DNA of 64,000 bases. Source: Enterovirga aerilata (GTDB lineage: Bacteria > Pseudomonadota > Alphaproteobacteria > Rhizobiales > Beijerinckiaceae). Position 1 is the stretch's first letter. Each line of letters starts with the position of its first letter. This document shows, one piece after another, positions 14,000 to 23,373 of the stretch. The DNA lies in contig NZ_JABEPP010000002.1 of NCBI RefSeq assembly GCF_013044135.1, positions 496,001 to 560,000 on the forward strand, written 5' to 3'. The translations under genes and the position numbers were made by a program. The notes below the pieces were generated by a model. The model searched no databases. It saw only the letters and a program-made list of their open reading frames with translations, and had not been told where the DNA came from.

Positions 14000-15772
14000 A
14001 TGCGGGCATTGCTGGGATTTGCGACGCGGCGGAAGGACGCCGTCCGGATGAGGGCGCTGGACCCGGCTCCGCTCGCTCCTGCCTACCCCCAGACCGTCAC
14101 GCCGCCCCAGCCGTCCCGCTCCGATCTCGACGCCGACACGCTCGATGCCGTCGAGGAGGACGTTCTCGAAGGCATCCGCCAGGTCACGTCCGCCGTCGAG
14201 CGGGCCGCGCGGGACTCGGCCGGCGCGGAAGCGGAGCTCGGCCGGATCAGCGATGTCGCCGCCGAGCTGCGCGCCGCCAGCCGCGACGCGGCCGCCCAGA
14301 GTGCCTCCCTCGCCGCCTTGATCGAGGAGTTCGCCGGGAGCGCGGGTGAGATCGACCGCGCCATGCAGCTCGCGCAGGGCTCGCTCGCGGAGGCCGTGGC
14401 AAGCTCCCGCAGCGCCGAGGAGCTGATGGCGGCCCTCGTCCAGGCAAGCACCGAGATCGTGTCGATCATCAACACGGTGGCGGCGATCGCGCAGCAGACG
14501 AATCTCCTGGCCCTGAACGCCACGATAGAGGCGGCACGCGCCGGCCCAGCCGGACGCGGTTTCGCGGTCGTGGCGGGCGAGGTCAAGGCACTCTCCGTCG
14601 AAGCGGGCCGCGCCATCGGCGACATCCGCGGCCGCATCGACAATGTCCGTCAGAGCGCGACCGCCTCCGCCGAGGCCATCCAGCGCGTCGTAGCCAGCGT
14701 GCGCGACGTGGAGCCCATTTTCGGAATGGTGCGTTCGGCTGTGACGGAGCAGACCTACTCGATCGGGCAGATCGCAGAACGCGCCGTCGAGAGTTCGTCC
14801 TATGTCGACCAGGTCAACGCGCGGGCCGAGGCTGCGAGCGCCGCGGCCAGGGCCGCGACGGCGCGCGTCACCCATGCGCATCAGGCGCTGTCGGAAGCCG
14901 ACGCGCTGGCATCCGGGCTGAAGCGCCGCTTCGTCACCGTGCTCCGGCACAGCACGGTCGGAGACCGACGGCGTACCCACCGTTTCCCGATCGAGCTCCC
15001 GGCCCGGCTCCTGTCCCCGGGCCGGCTGCCCGTACCCGTCAGAACCATCGATCTCGGGTCGGGCGGCGCGCTCATCGCCTGCCCGGCAGAGACGAGCTTG
15101 GACTCCGAGAACCTCGCCGTGGAGATCGGCGACCTCGGCCGCTTCCCGATCCGCGCCGTCGGCCGCTCCACCCTCGGCCTTCATTGCGCCTTCAAGGACA
15201 TCGAGGCGGCGACCCAGCAGCGTCTTGCGGCTCTGCTCGAGCGGACCGAGCGCGACTACGCGCCCATGATCGCGACCGCCCAGGGGGCCGCCCGCGAGGT
15301 GAAGGAAGTCCTGGAACGGCTCGTCGGCTCCGGGCGGCTCCCGAAGGCGGACCTGTTCGCGGCCTCCTATCACGAGATTCTCGGATCGAACCCGAAGCAG
15401 TTCGACAGCCCGGCGACAGCCGTGCTGGAAGCGGAGCTCCCCGTGGTCCTCGAGCGCGTCATGGCCTCGGACGCGAATATCCTGTTCTGCATCGCGGTCG
15501 ACCGGAACGGCTATTGCCCCGTCCACAACCGCCGCTACTCGCACCCGCAGCGCCCGGAGGATCCGCTCTGGAACATCGCGCACAGTCGGAACAAGCGGAT
15601 TTTCGACGATCGCGCAGGCATCACGGCGGCGCGCTCGATGCGGGCCTTCCTCGTCCAGTCCTATGCGCGCGACATGGGCGGCGAGACGGCCGTGATGACG
15701 CGCGAGGTGGATGCTCCGATCCGGCCCTTCGGACGCCACTGGGGTGCGCTCCGGGTGGGGTATGCGTATTGA
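14000..15772 (+). CDS. Soluble methyl-accepting chemotaxis protein with PilZ and C-terminal Cache-like domain
   Basis: 590 residues with no membrane segment. About 50-305 is the chemoreceptor signalling coil with hairpin tip [19 protein letters not shown] and GRGFAVVAGEVKALS (165-199). A PilZ domain follows (about 322-412) with the c-di-GMP motifs RRRTHR (323-328) and DLGSGG (351-356). Residues about 440-590 end in a sensor-like region (CIAVDRNGYCPVHN, NRRYSHPQ, RNKRIFDDRAG) that resembles a Cache/PAS sensor. Having the sensor after the signalling domain is the reverse of the usual order. Likely role is coupling c-di-GMP and a cytoplasmic ligand to CheA. Confidence 0.88.
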   Translation: MRALLGFATRRKDAVRMRALDPAPLAPAYPQTVTPPQPSRSDLDADTLDAVEEDVLEGIRQVTSAVERAARDSAGAEAELGRISDVAAELRAASRDAAAQSASLAALIEEFAGSAGEIDRAMQLAQGSLAEAVASSRSAEELMAALVQASTEIVSIINTVAAIAQQTNLLALNATIEAARAGPAGRGFAVVAGEVKALSVEAGRAIGDIRGRIDNVRQSATASAEAIQRVVASVRDVEPIFGMVRSAVTEQTYSIGQIAERAVESSSYVDQVNARAEAASAAARAATARVTHAHQALSEADALASGLKRRFVTVLRHSTVGDRRRTHRFPIELPARLLSPGRLPVPVRTIDLGSGGALIACPAETSLDSENLAVEIGDLGRFPIRAVGRSTLGLHCAFKDIEAATQQRLAALLERTERDYAPMIATAQGAAREVKEVLERLVGSGRLPKADLFAASYHEILGSNPKQFDSPATAVLEAELPVVLERVMASDANILFCIAVDRNGYCPVHNRRYSHPQRPEDPLWNIAHSRNKRIFDDRAGITAARSMRAFLVQSYARDMGGETAVMTREVDAPIRPFGRHWGALRVGYAY

Positions 15773-15784
15773 CTGCCGGCCCTT

Positions 15785-16861
15785 TCAGCGCCGCGCGACC
15801 CGTACGCGGCATGTTGCGGGCGTCGGGCCGGGGAGCGGCAGGTCGGCCCGAAGGCCCTTCGCGCGCCGCTCCTTCGACCAGGCGAGGAGCGAGGTCGCCA
15901 TGCTGGATAGCGAATGCTGCTCGATCGGGTTGCCGCGCAGCGTGTCGAGCCGGATCGTGCGCACGAGCGGATCGCATTCCCGCGGCGGATCGAGCTGCTG
16001 CAGGAGAAAGCGCGGATAGGACAGGATCTCGCCGCGCTCGTACAGCCGGTCGATGCCGAGCCCCTGTGAGTTCGCCGCGACGAGCCTCGGGTCGAGGTCC
16101 TCGATGCCCGTGACGAAGCTCGGATCGATGGCCGAGACCCGGCGGACGCGCCCGTCACGGAACGCCGCCTGCTGTGCCAGCCCGCCGCCGAGCGAGTGCC
16201 CGATCGCCACGATCCGGGTGCGCCCCCGGACGAAGCAGCGCTCCCTCTCGATGACCCGGACGAAAGCAGGCGTGTAGTCCTGCACCTGGTCGTACTGGTC
16301 GTAGAGCGGCAGGAGGCGGAGCAACCAGCGCAGGTTGGAGAACCAGTCGTCCGCCGTCTGCCCGTCCGTCCCGCGGAACACGATCGCGGCCTCCGGACAC
16401 ACGCGGCCTGCCTTCACCCAGACCTGCACGCCGAGGCCGGGCAGCGGCGCCTGGCAGCCTGCCCGGCCCGGCGGGCACGGGAAGGATTCTGCCTCCTTCT
16501 CGGCATAGATCCGCCGCCAGCGCTTCAGGCGGGCGATGGCGTGATCCGTCAGGCCCTCGACATCCCGGCATGGATCGCCCGGGCGCCGCCGCGCCGCGCA
16601 ATAGGTATCCGGCCCGACATCGAAGGGCGGGGCGACGCGCATGTCGTAGAGACTGTCCGCGTAGCTCTGGTCCGCCAGGAGCGCGTAATCGAGAAACAGC
16701 TCCGCATGCGGCGGAGCGGGTTCGACCGAATGGCGCCCCCCTATGCCGAGGACGAGTTCGTCCCGACCCTGCGCGGGAGGAAGCTGGGCGCAGGCACCGA
16801 GCCCGAGCGCCGCCACCAGGAAACACAGCGCCCGCAACGCTCTGGCGGGGAAGCCCGACAT
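15785..16861 (-). CDS. Putative lipoprotein lipase, alpha/beta-hydrolase fold (class 3-like)
   Basis: 358 residues. A lipoprotein signal ends in Leu-Gly-Ala-Cys (Cys24). The mature protein has the class 3 lipase oxyanion motif VFRGTDG (about 161-167) and the nucleophile elbow GHSLGGG (Ser223), with Asp in SAIDPSF as candidate acid. Several cysteines (CPPGRAGC and others) suggest disulfides in the periplasm. The ATG beginning MSGFPARALR is preferred over a longer frame because it yields the signal peptide. It lies 40 bases downstream of the ankyrin gene on the same strand, likely one operon. Confidence 0.8.
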   Translation of the reverse strand: MSGFPARALRALCFLVAALGLGACAQLPPAQGRDELVLGIGGRHSVEPAPPHAELFLDYALLADQSYADSLYDMRVAPPFDVGPDTYCAARRRPGDPCRDVEGLTDHAIARLKRWRRIYAEKEAESFPCPPGRAGCQAPLPGLGVQVWVKAGRVCPEAAIVFRGTDGQTADDWFSNLRWLLRLLPLYDQYDQVQDYTPAFVRVIERERCFVRGRTRIVAIGHSLGGGLAQQAAFRDGRVRRVSAIDPSFVTGIEDLDPRLVAANSQGLGIDRLYERGEILSYPRFLLQQLDPPRECDPLVRTIRLDTLRGNPIEQHSLSSMATSLLAWSKERRAKGLRADLPLPGPTPATCRVRVARR

Positions 16862-16901
16862 GCCGACCTGCGCAGGCCCCTCTGCCAGAGCCGGATCGAG
16901 G

Positions 16902-17456
16902 CTAGCGCTGCGACTTGGCGCTGTCGATTCGCTCCGCCGAGGCCGCAGCGAGACGACGCGGGGTCCCATAGGCCTTCATGGTCATCGCGAGGTCGATCGC
17001 CTTGCGGCCCTCCGCATCGACGCGATCCGGATCGGCGCCGCGTGCGAGCAGCAGATCGACGATCCCCGTCCGGTCGAACATCGCCGCGACCATGAGGGCA
17101 GTCCGACCGTCGGGTCCGCAGGCATCGACGGCGGCGCCGCCGTCGAGGAGGGCCAAGACCACCCGTTCCGCCCCCTTGAAGGAGGCGGCCGCGAGCGCCG
17201 TCTGGCCGCGGTCGTTGTGGCGATCGGGATCCGCGCCGCGCGCGAGCAGCATGGCCACCGTCTCGTGATGGCCGTGATAGGCGGCCAGGATCAGGAGCGT
17301 GTCCCCCTTGTCGTTCGTGAGGTTCGGCGGCAGGCCCTGCGCCACCAGTTGCTCGAGTTCCGCGGCATAACCGCCGCGCGCGAGATTGAAGCAGCGTCCC
17401 GCGAAGGCGATGGTCGCCTCGTCGAAAGCCGGTGGGTTCTGCGTTTCGCCGGGCAT
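16902..17456 (-). CDS. Ankyrin-repeat protein
   Basis: 184 residues consisting almost entirely of ankyrin repeats: units beginning [48 protein letters not shown] and [15 protein letters not shown], each followed by the LL..GAD/AVD turn. There is no signal peptide, so it should be cytoplasmic and act by protein binding. The ATG (MPGETQ) was chosen because upstream sequence is non-coding. Upstream of the lipoprotein lipase gene and divergent from the PAS chemoreceptor. The partner is unknown. Confidence 0.85.
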   Translation of the reverse strand: MPGETQNPPAFDEATIAFAGRCFNLARGGYAAELEQLVAQGLPPNLTNDKGDTLLILAAYHGHHETVAMLLARGADPDRHNDRGQTALAAASFKGAERVVLALLDGGAAVDACGPDGRTALMVAAMFDRTGIVDLLLARGADPDRVDAEGRKAIDLAMTMKAYGTPRRLAAASAERIDSAKSQR

Positions 17457-17592
17457 CGCGGAACTCGCGCAAGCATTTTCCGACGAATTGGCCCAGCCCG
17501 GCCGACCAGGCAAGCCGCGCGGCGGGCCCGCCGCGGGTTCACGCTTTCCTAAACCCTGGGCTGCATTATCCGCATATCGTGGAAAGCTGCGC

Positions 17593-19134
17593 ATGCTGGG
17601 ATTGACGAAGCTGATCAGGCTCCGCCGGGACTCGGCGCAGGACGCGGCCCAAGTGGGGCTCGACGCCGTGATGCGGATGGCAGTCCCGATGTTCGTGCTC
17701 GACCGCAACGGGTGCGTGCTGGTGTGGAACGAGGCCTGCGAGCGCCTGACCGGCCTTCCGGCCGGCTCCGTCCTCGGCACGAAGGACCATTGGAAGGGCT
17801 TCTACGCGGCGCAGCGGCCGTGCCTTGCCGATCTGGTCTTCAACAGGGAGGAGAGCAAGGCGGGCAGCCTCTACGCCGCGCAGGGCCGCTCGGCCGTGAG
17901 CGGCGCGCGCAGCGTCGAGAACTGGTGCGACCTGCCGAACGGGAAGCGCCGCTATCTCGCGATCGATGCCTGCCCGATCACGGACGAGACCGGCGCCATC
18001 GTGGCCGTCGTCGAGACGTTGCAGGATATGACGGCCCAGAAGGAGGCGCAGGCGCAGATCGAGGCGGCTCGGGCCGAGCAGGCCGAGCGGCTGGAAGCCA
18101 TTCGCGAGACGATCGGCGCGGGCCTGTCGCGGCTCGCCTCGGGCGACCTCGTCTCCCGGACCGACATCGAGCTTCCGGGCGCGGCAGATGCATTGCGGAC
18201 AGATCTCAACGCCGCAATCGGCGAGCTCCAGCGCGTGATGGCGAGCATCGTGTCGGCGGTCTCCGTCATCGAAGACGGCGTCGGGAACATCTCCGTGGCG
18301 GCGGATGACCTTTCGCGGCGCACGGCCGAGCAGGCCGCCAATCTCGAGGAGACCGCGGCGGCGGTCGATACGATCGCCTCGACCGTCGCCCAGACCGCCA
18401 AGGGTGCCCAGAGAGCGCGCGAGGCGGTCGCGACGGCGAAGAGCCGAGCGGAGGCGAGCGGCGAGGTTGTCCGCCGCGCGATCACGGCGATGGGCGGGAT
18501 CGAGAGCTCGTCCAGGCAGATCTCGCAGATCATCGGCGTGATCGACGAGATCGCCTTCCAGACGAACCTGCTCGCCCTGAATGCGGGCGTGGAGGCCGCG
18601 CGTGCTGGCGAGGCCGGGAAGGGCTTCGCGGTGGTCGCCTCCGAGGTGCGCGCCCTTGCCCAGCGCTCGGCGGAGGCCGCGAAGGAGATCAAGACCCTGA
18701 TCTCGACCTCGACCGGGCAGGTGGATCAGGGCGTGGAGCTCGTGGGCCATACCAGCAAGGCGCTGGAGCGCATCGTCGCCGAGATCGGGGCGGTGAACGA
18801 TATCGTCGTCGAGATCGCCCGGCACGCGGAGGACCAGGCCTCCAGCCTGCACCAGGTCAATGCCGCCATGCGGCAGATCGATCAGGCGACCCAGAAGAAC
18901 GCCGCGATCGTCGAGGAGACGACGAAGGCCACCCGCTCCCTCGGCGCGGCCACGGGCGAGCTGAGCGAGCTCATGGGACGGTTCGATATCGGCATCCAGC
19001 CGCAGCGATCGCGGCCGCAGTCTGCGGCGCCGCGCCAAGCTCCGGCTCGCGGCAGCATCCTCCGCTCCGGCAGCGCGGCGGCCGTGAAGGTCGCTTCCGT
19101 CGCGGTCGAGGAGGAAGACTGGGAAGAGTTCTAA
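17593..19134 (+). CDS. Soluble PAS-domain methyl-accepting chemotaxis protein
   Basis: 513 residues, no membrane segment. A PAS domain covers about 22-140 ([24 protein letters not shown]; Cys77 lies in it). A HAMP/linker region ([20 protein letters not shown]) leads to the signalling coil, whose tip [23 protein letters not shown] starts near residue 316. The last five residues, DWEEF, match the xWxxF pentapeptide that tethers CheR/CheB in E. coli receptors, on a 40-residue flexible linker. It is thus likely adaptation-competent. Second of two cytoplasmic chemoreceptors within 5 kb; ligand unknown. The 3' end overlaps rarA by four bases. Confidence 0.92.
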   Translation: MLGLTKLIRLRRDSAQDAAQVGLDAVMRMAVPMFVLDRNGCVLVWNEACERLTGLPAGSVLGTKDHWKGFYAAQRPCLADLVFNREESKAGSLYAAQGRSAVSGARSVENWCDLPNGKRRYLAIDACPITDETGAIVAVVETLQDMTAQKEAQAQIEAARAEQAERLEAIRETIGAGLSRLASGDLVSRTDIELPGAADALRTDLNAAIGELQRVMASIVSAVSVIEDGVGNISVAADDLSRRTAEQAANLEETAAAVDTIASTVAQTAKGAQRAREAVATAKSRAEASGEVVRRAITAMGGIESSSRQISQIIGVIDEIAFQTNLLALNAGVEAARAGEAGKGFAVVASEVRALAQRSAEAAKEIKTLISTSTGQVDQGVELVGHTSKALERIVAEIGAVNDIVVEIARHAEDQASSLHQVNAAMRQIDQATQKNAAIVEETTKATRSLGAATGELSELMGRFDIGIQPQRSRPQSAAPRQAPARGSILRSGSAAAVKVASVAVEEEDWEEF

Positions 19135-20480
19135 TCCTTCGCCGCCCGGCTGCCCCGCCGGGCTGACCGATCCTCGGCCCGCCGCTCCTCGCGCAGTTCC
19201 GCCCAACGGGCGAGGCGCTCCGTGATGCGAGCCTCCAGGCCGCGGCCGGTCGGCCGATAGAAGGTCTGCCTTCCGAGCTTCTCGGGCCAGAAATCCTGCC
19301 CCGAGAAGGCGTCGGGCTCGTCGTGGTCGTAGCGGTAGCCCGCGCCGTAGCCCTCGCCCTTCATCAGCCTGGTCGGCGCGTTCAGGATGGTCTTGGGCGG
19401 CATGAGCGAGCCGTGCTCCTTCGCGACCCGCGTCGCCGCCTTGAACGCCGTGTAGACGGCATTCGATTTGGGCGCTGTCGCGAGATAGACGGCCGCCTGC
19501 GCGAGCGCGAGCTCGCCTTCCGGCGAGCCGAGGAAGTCGAACGCGTCCTTGGCGGCGTTCGCGACGACGAGCGCCTGCGGGTCGGCGATGCCGATATCCT
19601 CGATGGCGGCCCGCACCAGCCGCCGCGCGATGAAGAGCCGGTCTTCCCCCGCATCCAGCATGCGGGCGAGATAGTAGAGCGCGGCGTCGGGATCCGAGCC
19701 GCGGATCGTCTTATGCAGGGCGGAGATGAGGTTGTAGTGCCCCTCCTGCCCCTTATCGTAGATCGGCGCGCGCCGCTGCACGATCTCCTGCAGCTGGGCG
19801 GCGTCGAACACCTCGCCCGGCTTGGCGGAGCGCCAGACCTCCTCCGCCAGCGTCAGGGCGGCGCGGCCGTCGCCATCGGCCATGCGGGCCAGCGAGGCGC
19901 GCGCCTCCTCGTCGAGCGGCAGCTTCCTGCCCTCGATCTCCTCGGCGCGGGCGAGAAGCTGCGCGATCGCAGCCTCGTCCAGCGCGCGGAAGATCATCAC
20001 CCGCGCCCGGGACAGGAGCGCGGCATTCAGCTCGAAGGAGGGGTTTTCGGTCGTCGCCCCGACGAGCGTGATCGTGCCGTCCTCCATGACGGGCAGGAAG
20101 GCGTCGAGCTGGGCGCGGTTGAAGCGGTGGATCTCGTCGACGAAGAGCAGCGTCCCCTGCCCCATGGAGCGCCGCGCGCGGGCCGCCTCGAACAGCTTCT
20201 TCAGGTCCGAGACGCCGGAGAAGATCGCCGAGATCTGCTCGAAGTGGAGCTTCGTCTCGCCGGCAAGGAGACGGGCGACCGTCGTCTTGCCGGTGCCCGG
20301 CGGTCCCCAGAAGACGAGGGAGCCGAGCGAGCCGGACTCGATGAGCCGGGACAGGGCGCCATCGGAGCCGACCAGGTGGTCCTGGCCGACGACCTCGGAG
20401 AGGTGCTGCGGCCGCATCCTGTCGGCGAGCGGCCGCGGCGCATACTGATCCAGGCGAGCTGCGGCGAAGAGGTCGGACAT
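19131..20480 (-). CDS. rarA: Replication-associated recombination protein A (AAA ATPase)
   Basis: 449 residues, RarA/MgsA/WRNIP1 family, which acts at stalled forks. It begins with the short [21 protein letters not shown] clamp-loader-like lead. Walker A is GPPGTGKT (59-66), Walker B is [10 protein letters not shown] (111-120), sensor 1 is in [10 protein letters not shown], and the C-terminal tetramerisation part shows [23 protein letters not shown] and [10 protein letters not shown]-type helices. Length and motifs are complete. Convergent with the PAS chemoreceptor with a four-base overlap at the stops. Confidence 0.94.
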   Translation of the reverse strand: MSDLFAAARLDQYAPRPLADRMRPQHLSEVVGQDHLVGSDGALSRLIESGSLGSLVFWGPPGTGKTTVARLLAGETKLHFEQISAIFSGVSDLKKLFEAARARRSMGQGTLLFVDEIHRFNRAQLDAFLPVMEDGTITLVGATTENPSFELNAALLSRARVMIFRALDEAAIAQLLARAEEIEGRKLPLDEEARASLARMADGDGRAALTLAEEVWRSAKPGEVFDAAQLQEIVQRRAPIYDKGQEGHYNLISALHKTIRGSDPDAALYYLARMLDAGEDRLFIARRLVRAAIEDIGIADPQALVVANAAKDAFDFLGSPEGELALAQAAVYLATAPKSNAVYTAFKAATRVAKEHGSLMPPKTILNAPTRLMKGEGYGAGYRYDHDEPDAFSGQDFWPEKLGRQTFYRPTGRGLEARITERLARWAELREERRAEDRSARRGSRAAKD

Positions 20481-20534
20481 CCGCTCAATGTCCCCCTCCC
20501 CGCCCGGAGTGCAAGCCTTGCCGCGCGAACTCCG

Positions 20535-20942
20535 TCAGGCTGCGGCGGTGTGCGGCCGTGCGGCCATGCGCAGGCCCACCGCCTGCGCGGCCGCGAGCGC
20601 GCCGACGGCGAGGGCCTGTGCCGCCACGAAGGCCGTCCCGAGAGCGTTCGGCGCGACCCAGCCGCTGAGAAGGAGCGAGAAGCTGTCGACGACCCACACG
20701 GCGTTCACCACGATGATCGCGACGATCGCGGACCTGGTCGGCGTCGCTGGGCGCGCTACGCGCCAGACCAGGATCGCGAAGGGCAGGAGCAGGATCCCGG
20801 CCCAGCGCAAGAGCGGCTCCGGAAGGGCGAGCAGCCGGGAGAGCGGACCGGCCCCGGCGACCATCAGGAGGCCGGTCGCGCCGCTCGCCGCGGCATCCGC
20901 AAAAAGAGCGATACGGAGGAAGGCGTTCGGGCGAGAGATCAT
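20535..20942 (-). CDS. Small integral membrane protein, probably regulated by the divergent XRE gene
   Basis: 135 residues with four predicted helices (about 8-30, 42-60, 68-90, 100-122), short loops and a conserved-looking start MISRPNAFLRIALFADAAASG. Family not identified with certainty; it looks like one of the small four-helix hypothetical membrane proteins that sit next to MmyB-type regulators. It is divergent from that regulator with a palindrome between the two, so control by it is likely. Function unknown. Confidence 0.7.
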   Translation of the reverse strand: MISRPNAFLRIALFADAAASGATGLLMVAGAGPLSRLLALPEPLLRWAGILLLPFAILVWRVARPATPTRSAIVAIIVVNAVWVVDSFSLLLSGWVAPNALGTAFVAAQALAVGALAAAQAVGLRMAARPHTAAA

Positions 20943-20995
20943 GTCAGGGCTCCTTGCTGTTGCGGAGCCAGGATCGCTCTGCCCGTCTGGGGCGT

Positions 20996-21016
20996 CGATT
21001 ACGCCGGAGGTAATCG
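20996..21016. promoter_or_regulatory. Operator-like inverted repeat between divergent regulator and membrane protein
   Basis: CGATTAC and GTAATCG are perfect 7-base arms around a 7-base spacer, in the 107-base gap between the two divergent genes. The two-turn spacing (14 bases centre to centre) suits a dimeric XRE/Cro-type repressor. It is the best candidate binding site for the MmyB-type regulator. Confidence 0.6.
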
Positions 21017-21049
21017 TCTGCGGTTCGTCCCTCGGCTAACCTCCTCTCC

Positions 21050-21841
21050 ATGACGAGCATCCGGCCGATCGGGGATCATCTCAGGATGTGGCGGCAGCGC
21101 CGCCGCATGAGCCAGCTCGATCTCGCTCTCGAGGCGGAAATCTCGCAGAAGCACCTGAGCTTCCTCGAAAGCGGCCGCTCGGCCCCGAGCCGGGACATGG
21201 TGCTGCGGCTCGCCGAGCGGCTCTCCGTGCCGCTGCGCGAGCGCAACCTCATGCTGCTCTCGGCCGGCTACGCACCGAGCTACCCGGAGCGGAGCCTGGA
21301 CGACCCCGCGCTCAAGCCGGCGCGCGAAGTCGTCGAGCTGATTCTCAAGGGACACGAGCCCTATCCCGCCATCGCGATCGACCGGCACTGGCGGCTTGCC
21401 GCGTCGAACGCGGCGGTGGCGCCTCTTCTCGCCGGCGTGAGCGAGCCCACCCTGCTCCAGCCACCCGTGAACGTGCTGCGGCTCAGCCTGCACCCCGGCG
21501 GGCTCGCCCCGCAGATCGAGAACCTCCCCGAATGGCGGGAGCATCTGCTCCACCGCCTGCGCGACCAGATCGCGATAACGGGCGATCCGGTCCTGATCCG
21601 GCTTCTCAACGAGCTTTCTACCTATCCCGCCCCGCCCGCGGGAGAGGAAAGCAAGCCCGACTATGCCGGGCTCGCGGTCCCGCTGCGGCTCGCATCTCCG
21701 ACCGGCACGCTGTCGCTCCTCTCCTGCACGACGGTGTTCGGAACGCCGATCGACGTGACCCTGTCCGAGCTGGCCCTGGAGACGTTCTTTCCCGCCGACG
21801 CAGCCACGGCCGAGGCCCTGCGCCGGGTTACTTCTGCCTGA
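21050..21841 (+). CDS. XRE-family transcriptional regulator with MmyB-like ligand-binding domain
   Basis: 263 residues. N-terminal helix-turn-helix at about 7-66 (LRMWRQRRRMSQLDLALEAEISQKHLSFLESGRS, then RDMVLRLAERL). The C-terminal part (about 95-258) is the PAS-like MmyB ligand-binding domain, with the typical AIAIDRHWRLAASNAAVAPL, NVLRLSLHPGGLAPQIENL and ATPTGTLSLLSCTTVFGTPIDVTLSELALETFFPAD-type features (here SPTGTLSLLS). Such regulators, first described around antibiotic and oxidoreductase genes, usually control an adjacent divergent gene, here the small membrane protein. Ligand unknown; fatty-acid-type binding is reported for the fold. Confidence 0.9.
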   Translation: MTSIRPIGDHLRMWRQRRRMSQLDLALEAEISQKHLSFLESGRSAPSRDMVLRLAERLSVPLRERNLMLLSAGYAPSYPERSLDDPALKPAREVVELILKGHEPYPAIAIDRHWRLAASNAAVAPLLAGVSEPTLLQPPVNVLRLSLHPGGLAPQIENLPEWREHLLHRLRDQIAITGDPVLIRLLNELSTYPAPPAGEESKPDYAGLAVPLRLASPTGTLSLLSCTTVFGTPIDVTLSELALETFFPADAATAEALRRVTSA

Positions 21842-21910
21842 CTTGCGCCTCGTCCGAGTTGCCTGCCGGAGGCCGATCGGGGATGAGAACCTGCGGCTGC
21901 AGGAGATCAC

Positions 21911-22627
21911 GTGACGAGCGACCCGACCCAGCATCTCTCATCAGGCTCCGGCCGGACCGCCTTTGTACGTACCCGCTGGTGGTGGGTTCGGCATGCGCCG
22001 GTCCGGAGCGATGACGGACGCATCTACGGCCAGTCGGACATCGCCTGCGATTGCGGGGACACGCACATCTTCGAGCGGCTGGCAGCCGAGTTGCCGAAGG
22101 ATGCTGTCTGGGTCACCAGCCATCTCCGCCGCACTCACCAGACGGCTTTGGCACTGTGGCAGGCCGGTTACCTCGCGGAGGGTACCGCGCCGCCCGAGCC
22201 GATCGTCGTGCCGGACTTCGCGGAGCAGAATCTCGGGGCGTGGCAGGGTCAGGACCGGGCCGGCTTCTTCGCCGACCGGCAGCCCATGGCGGCAAGCTAC
22301 TGGTTCGCGCCGGCCGAGGAGCGCCCGCCGGAGGGCGAGAGCTTCGCCGATCTCTGCCGGCGCGTCGCAGCCGCAATCGAGCGGCTCACGGCGGAGCATG
22401 CGGGGCGTGACATCGTGGCGGTGGCCCATGGCGGCACGATCCGCGGGGCGATCGCGCATGCGCTCGATCTGGCTCCCCAGGCCGCCCTGGCCTTCGCGGT
22501 CGAGAATTGCTCGCTGACCCGGCTCGACCACTATTCCGGCGAGACGGGATCCGGCTGGCGGATCGGCGTGGTGAACCGACATGGCTGGCCCGAGGGCGGC
22601 CCGGCGCGGCATGCCCCTCAGGGCTGA
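21911..22627 (+). CDS. Histidine phosphatase family protein
   Basis: 238 residues. The catalytic phosphohistidine is in WWWVRHAPV (His28, the RH of the RHG motif, here RHA), with SHLRRTHQTA as the second arginine region, the acid in PEGESFADL and the second catalytic His in AVAHGGTIRGAI. This resembles CobC/phosphoglycerate-mutase-like phosphatases; the substrate cannot be read. GTG start with an AGGAG ribosome binding site 5 bases upstream. It follows the regulator by 69 bases and may share its transcript. The last 10 bases overlap the convergent secreted-protein gene. Confidence 0.88.
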   Translation: MTSDPTQHLSSGSGRTAFVRTRWWWVRHAPVRSDDGRIYGQSDIACDCGDTHIFERLAAELPKDAVWVTSHLRRTHQTALALWQAGYLAEGTAPPEPIVVPDFAEQNLGAWQGQDRAGFFADRQPMAASYWFAPAEERPPEGESFADLCRRVAAAIERLTAEHAGRDIVAVAHGGTIRGAIAHALDLAPQAALAFAVENCSLTRLDHYSGETGSGWRIGVVNRHGWPEGGPARHAPQG

Positions 22628-23217
22628 GGCAGCGAGAGCCCGCCCCCGCCGTCAGACGGTATGGCACCCTGCGGGAGGCCCGGACGGCTCTCGGCATCCC
22701 GGGCCGGCCGCCGCGCTTCGCCCCCTCCCGATCGGGTCCTGGAGGCCGGCTTCTCGGCCGCGACCGCCGGCGCGTCCGCGCAGGACTGGAAGGTGAGCGG
22801 CCCGAGCAGCACCCGTCCGTCCTCGGAGACGACGCGGAAGCTTGCGGGCAGGTTCTCCTTGCCGCTCTCCCAGGCGATCGAGGAGCCGCTCGCCTCTTCC
22901 AGGCGCGCCGGTGCACCCCCCTGACGCATCTCCTCGAAATTCGGTCCGAAAGCCGTCGCCGACCGCCCGTTCACGACGACCTGGAGCACGGTCAGGGTCT
23001 CGGGGGAGAGCGGCCGGAGCGGGTTCTCCTCCCGCAGCGTGCCTTTCCGCAAGACCCAGACTCGAACCTTACCTGCCCCGTAGAGCGCAGCGCGCGGGCC
23101 GCATTCTGCAGGGGAGCGCGGTTCGGCCGGAACGGTCGGCCGCAACTCGAGGCTCTGGCCAAGCGCGGCTGCCGCGATGGTGGTTGCGGCCAAGGCGAGG
23201 GAGGCGATGCGCAGCAT
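22618..23217 (-). CDS. Secreted hypothetical protein
   Basis: 199 residues with a Sec signal peptide (MLRIASLALAATTIAAAALG, cleavage probably after the Gly/Ala-Leu-Gly). The mature part has a beta-rich region of about 110 residues with two cysteines (ECGPRAALYG and FQSCADA) that may form a disulfide. The last 45 residues are Arg/Gly/Pro-rich and disordered. No family is recognised. Expected to be periplasmic. Upstream of tRNA-Lys and convergent with the histidine phosphatase. Confidence 0.65.
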   Translation of the reverse strand: MLRIASLALAATTIAAAALGQSLELRPTVPAEPRSPAECGPRAALYGAGKVRVWVLRKGTLREENPLRPLSPETLTVLQVVVNGRSATAFGPNFEEMRQGGAPARLEEASGSSIAWESGKENLPASFRVVSEDGRVLLGPLTFQSCADAPAVAAEKPASRTRSGGGEARRPARDAESRPGLPQGAIPSDGGGGLSLPQP

Positions 23218-23263
23218 GACCGACCCTGTCCCGTCGCCGTCCGGATACCCGCCAGGTGGTGAA

Positions 23264-23339
23264 TGGTGAGCGCGCTGGGACTCGAACCCAGGACCTACAG
23301 ATTAAAAGTCCGTTGCTCTACCAGCTGAGCTACGCGCTC
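23264..23339 (-). tRNA. tRNA-Lys (anticodon TTT)
   Basis: Cloverleaf on the minus strand: acceptor GAGCGCG/CGCGCTC, D arm GCTC...GAGC, anticodon stem ACGGA/TCTGT (G-T closed) with loop CTTTTAA, T arm CTGGG-TTCGAGT-CCCAG, discriminator A and an encoded CCA. The anticodon TTT reads AAA/AAG lysine codons. Confidence 0.97.
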
Positions 23340-23373
23340 GGTCCGCGCCAGATAGGGGCATGAGGGGACCGGG

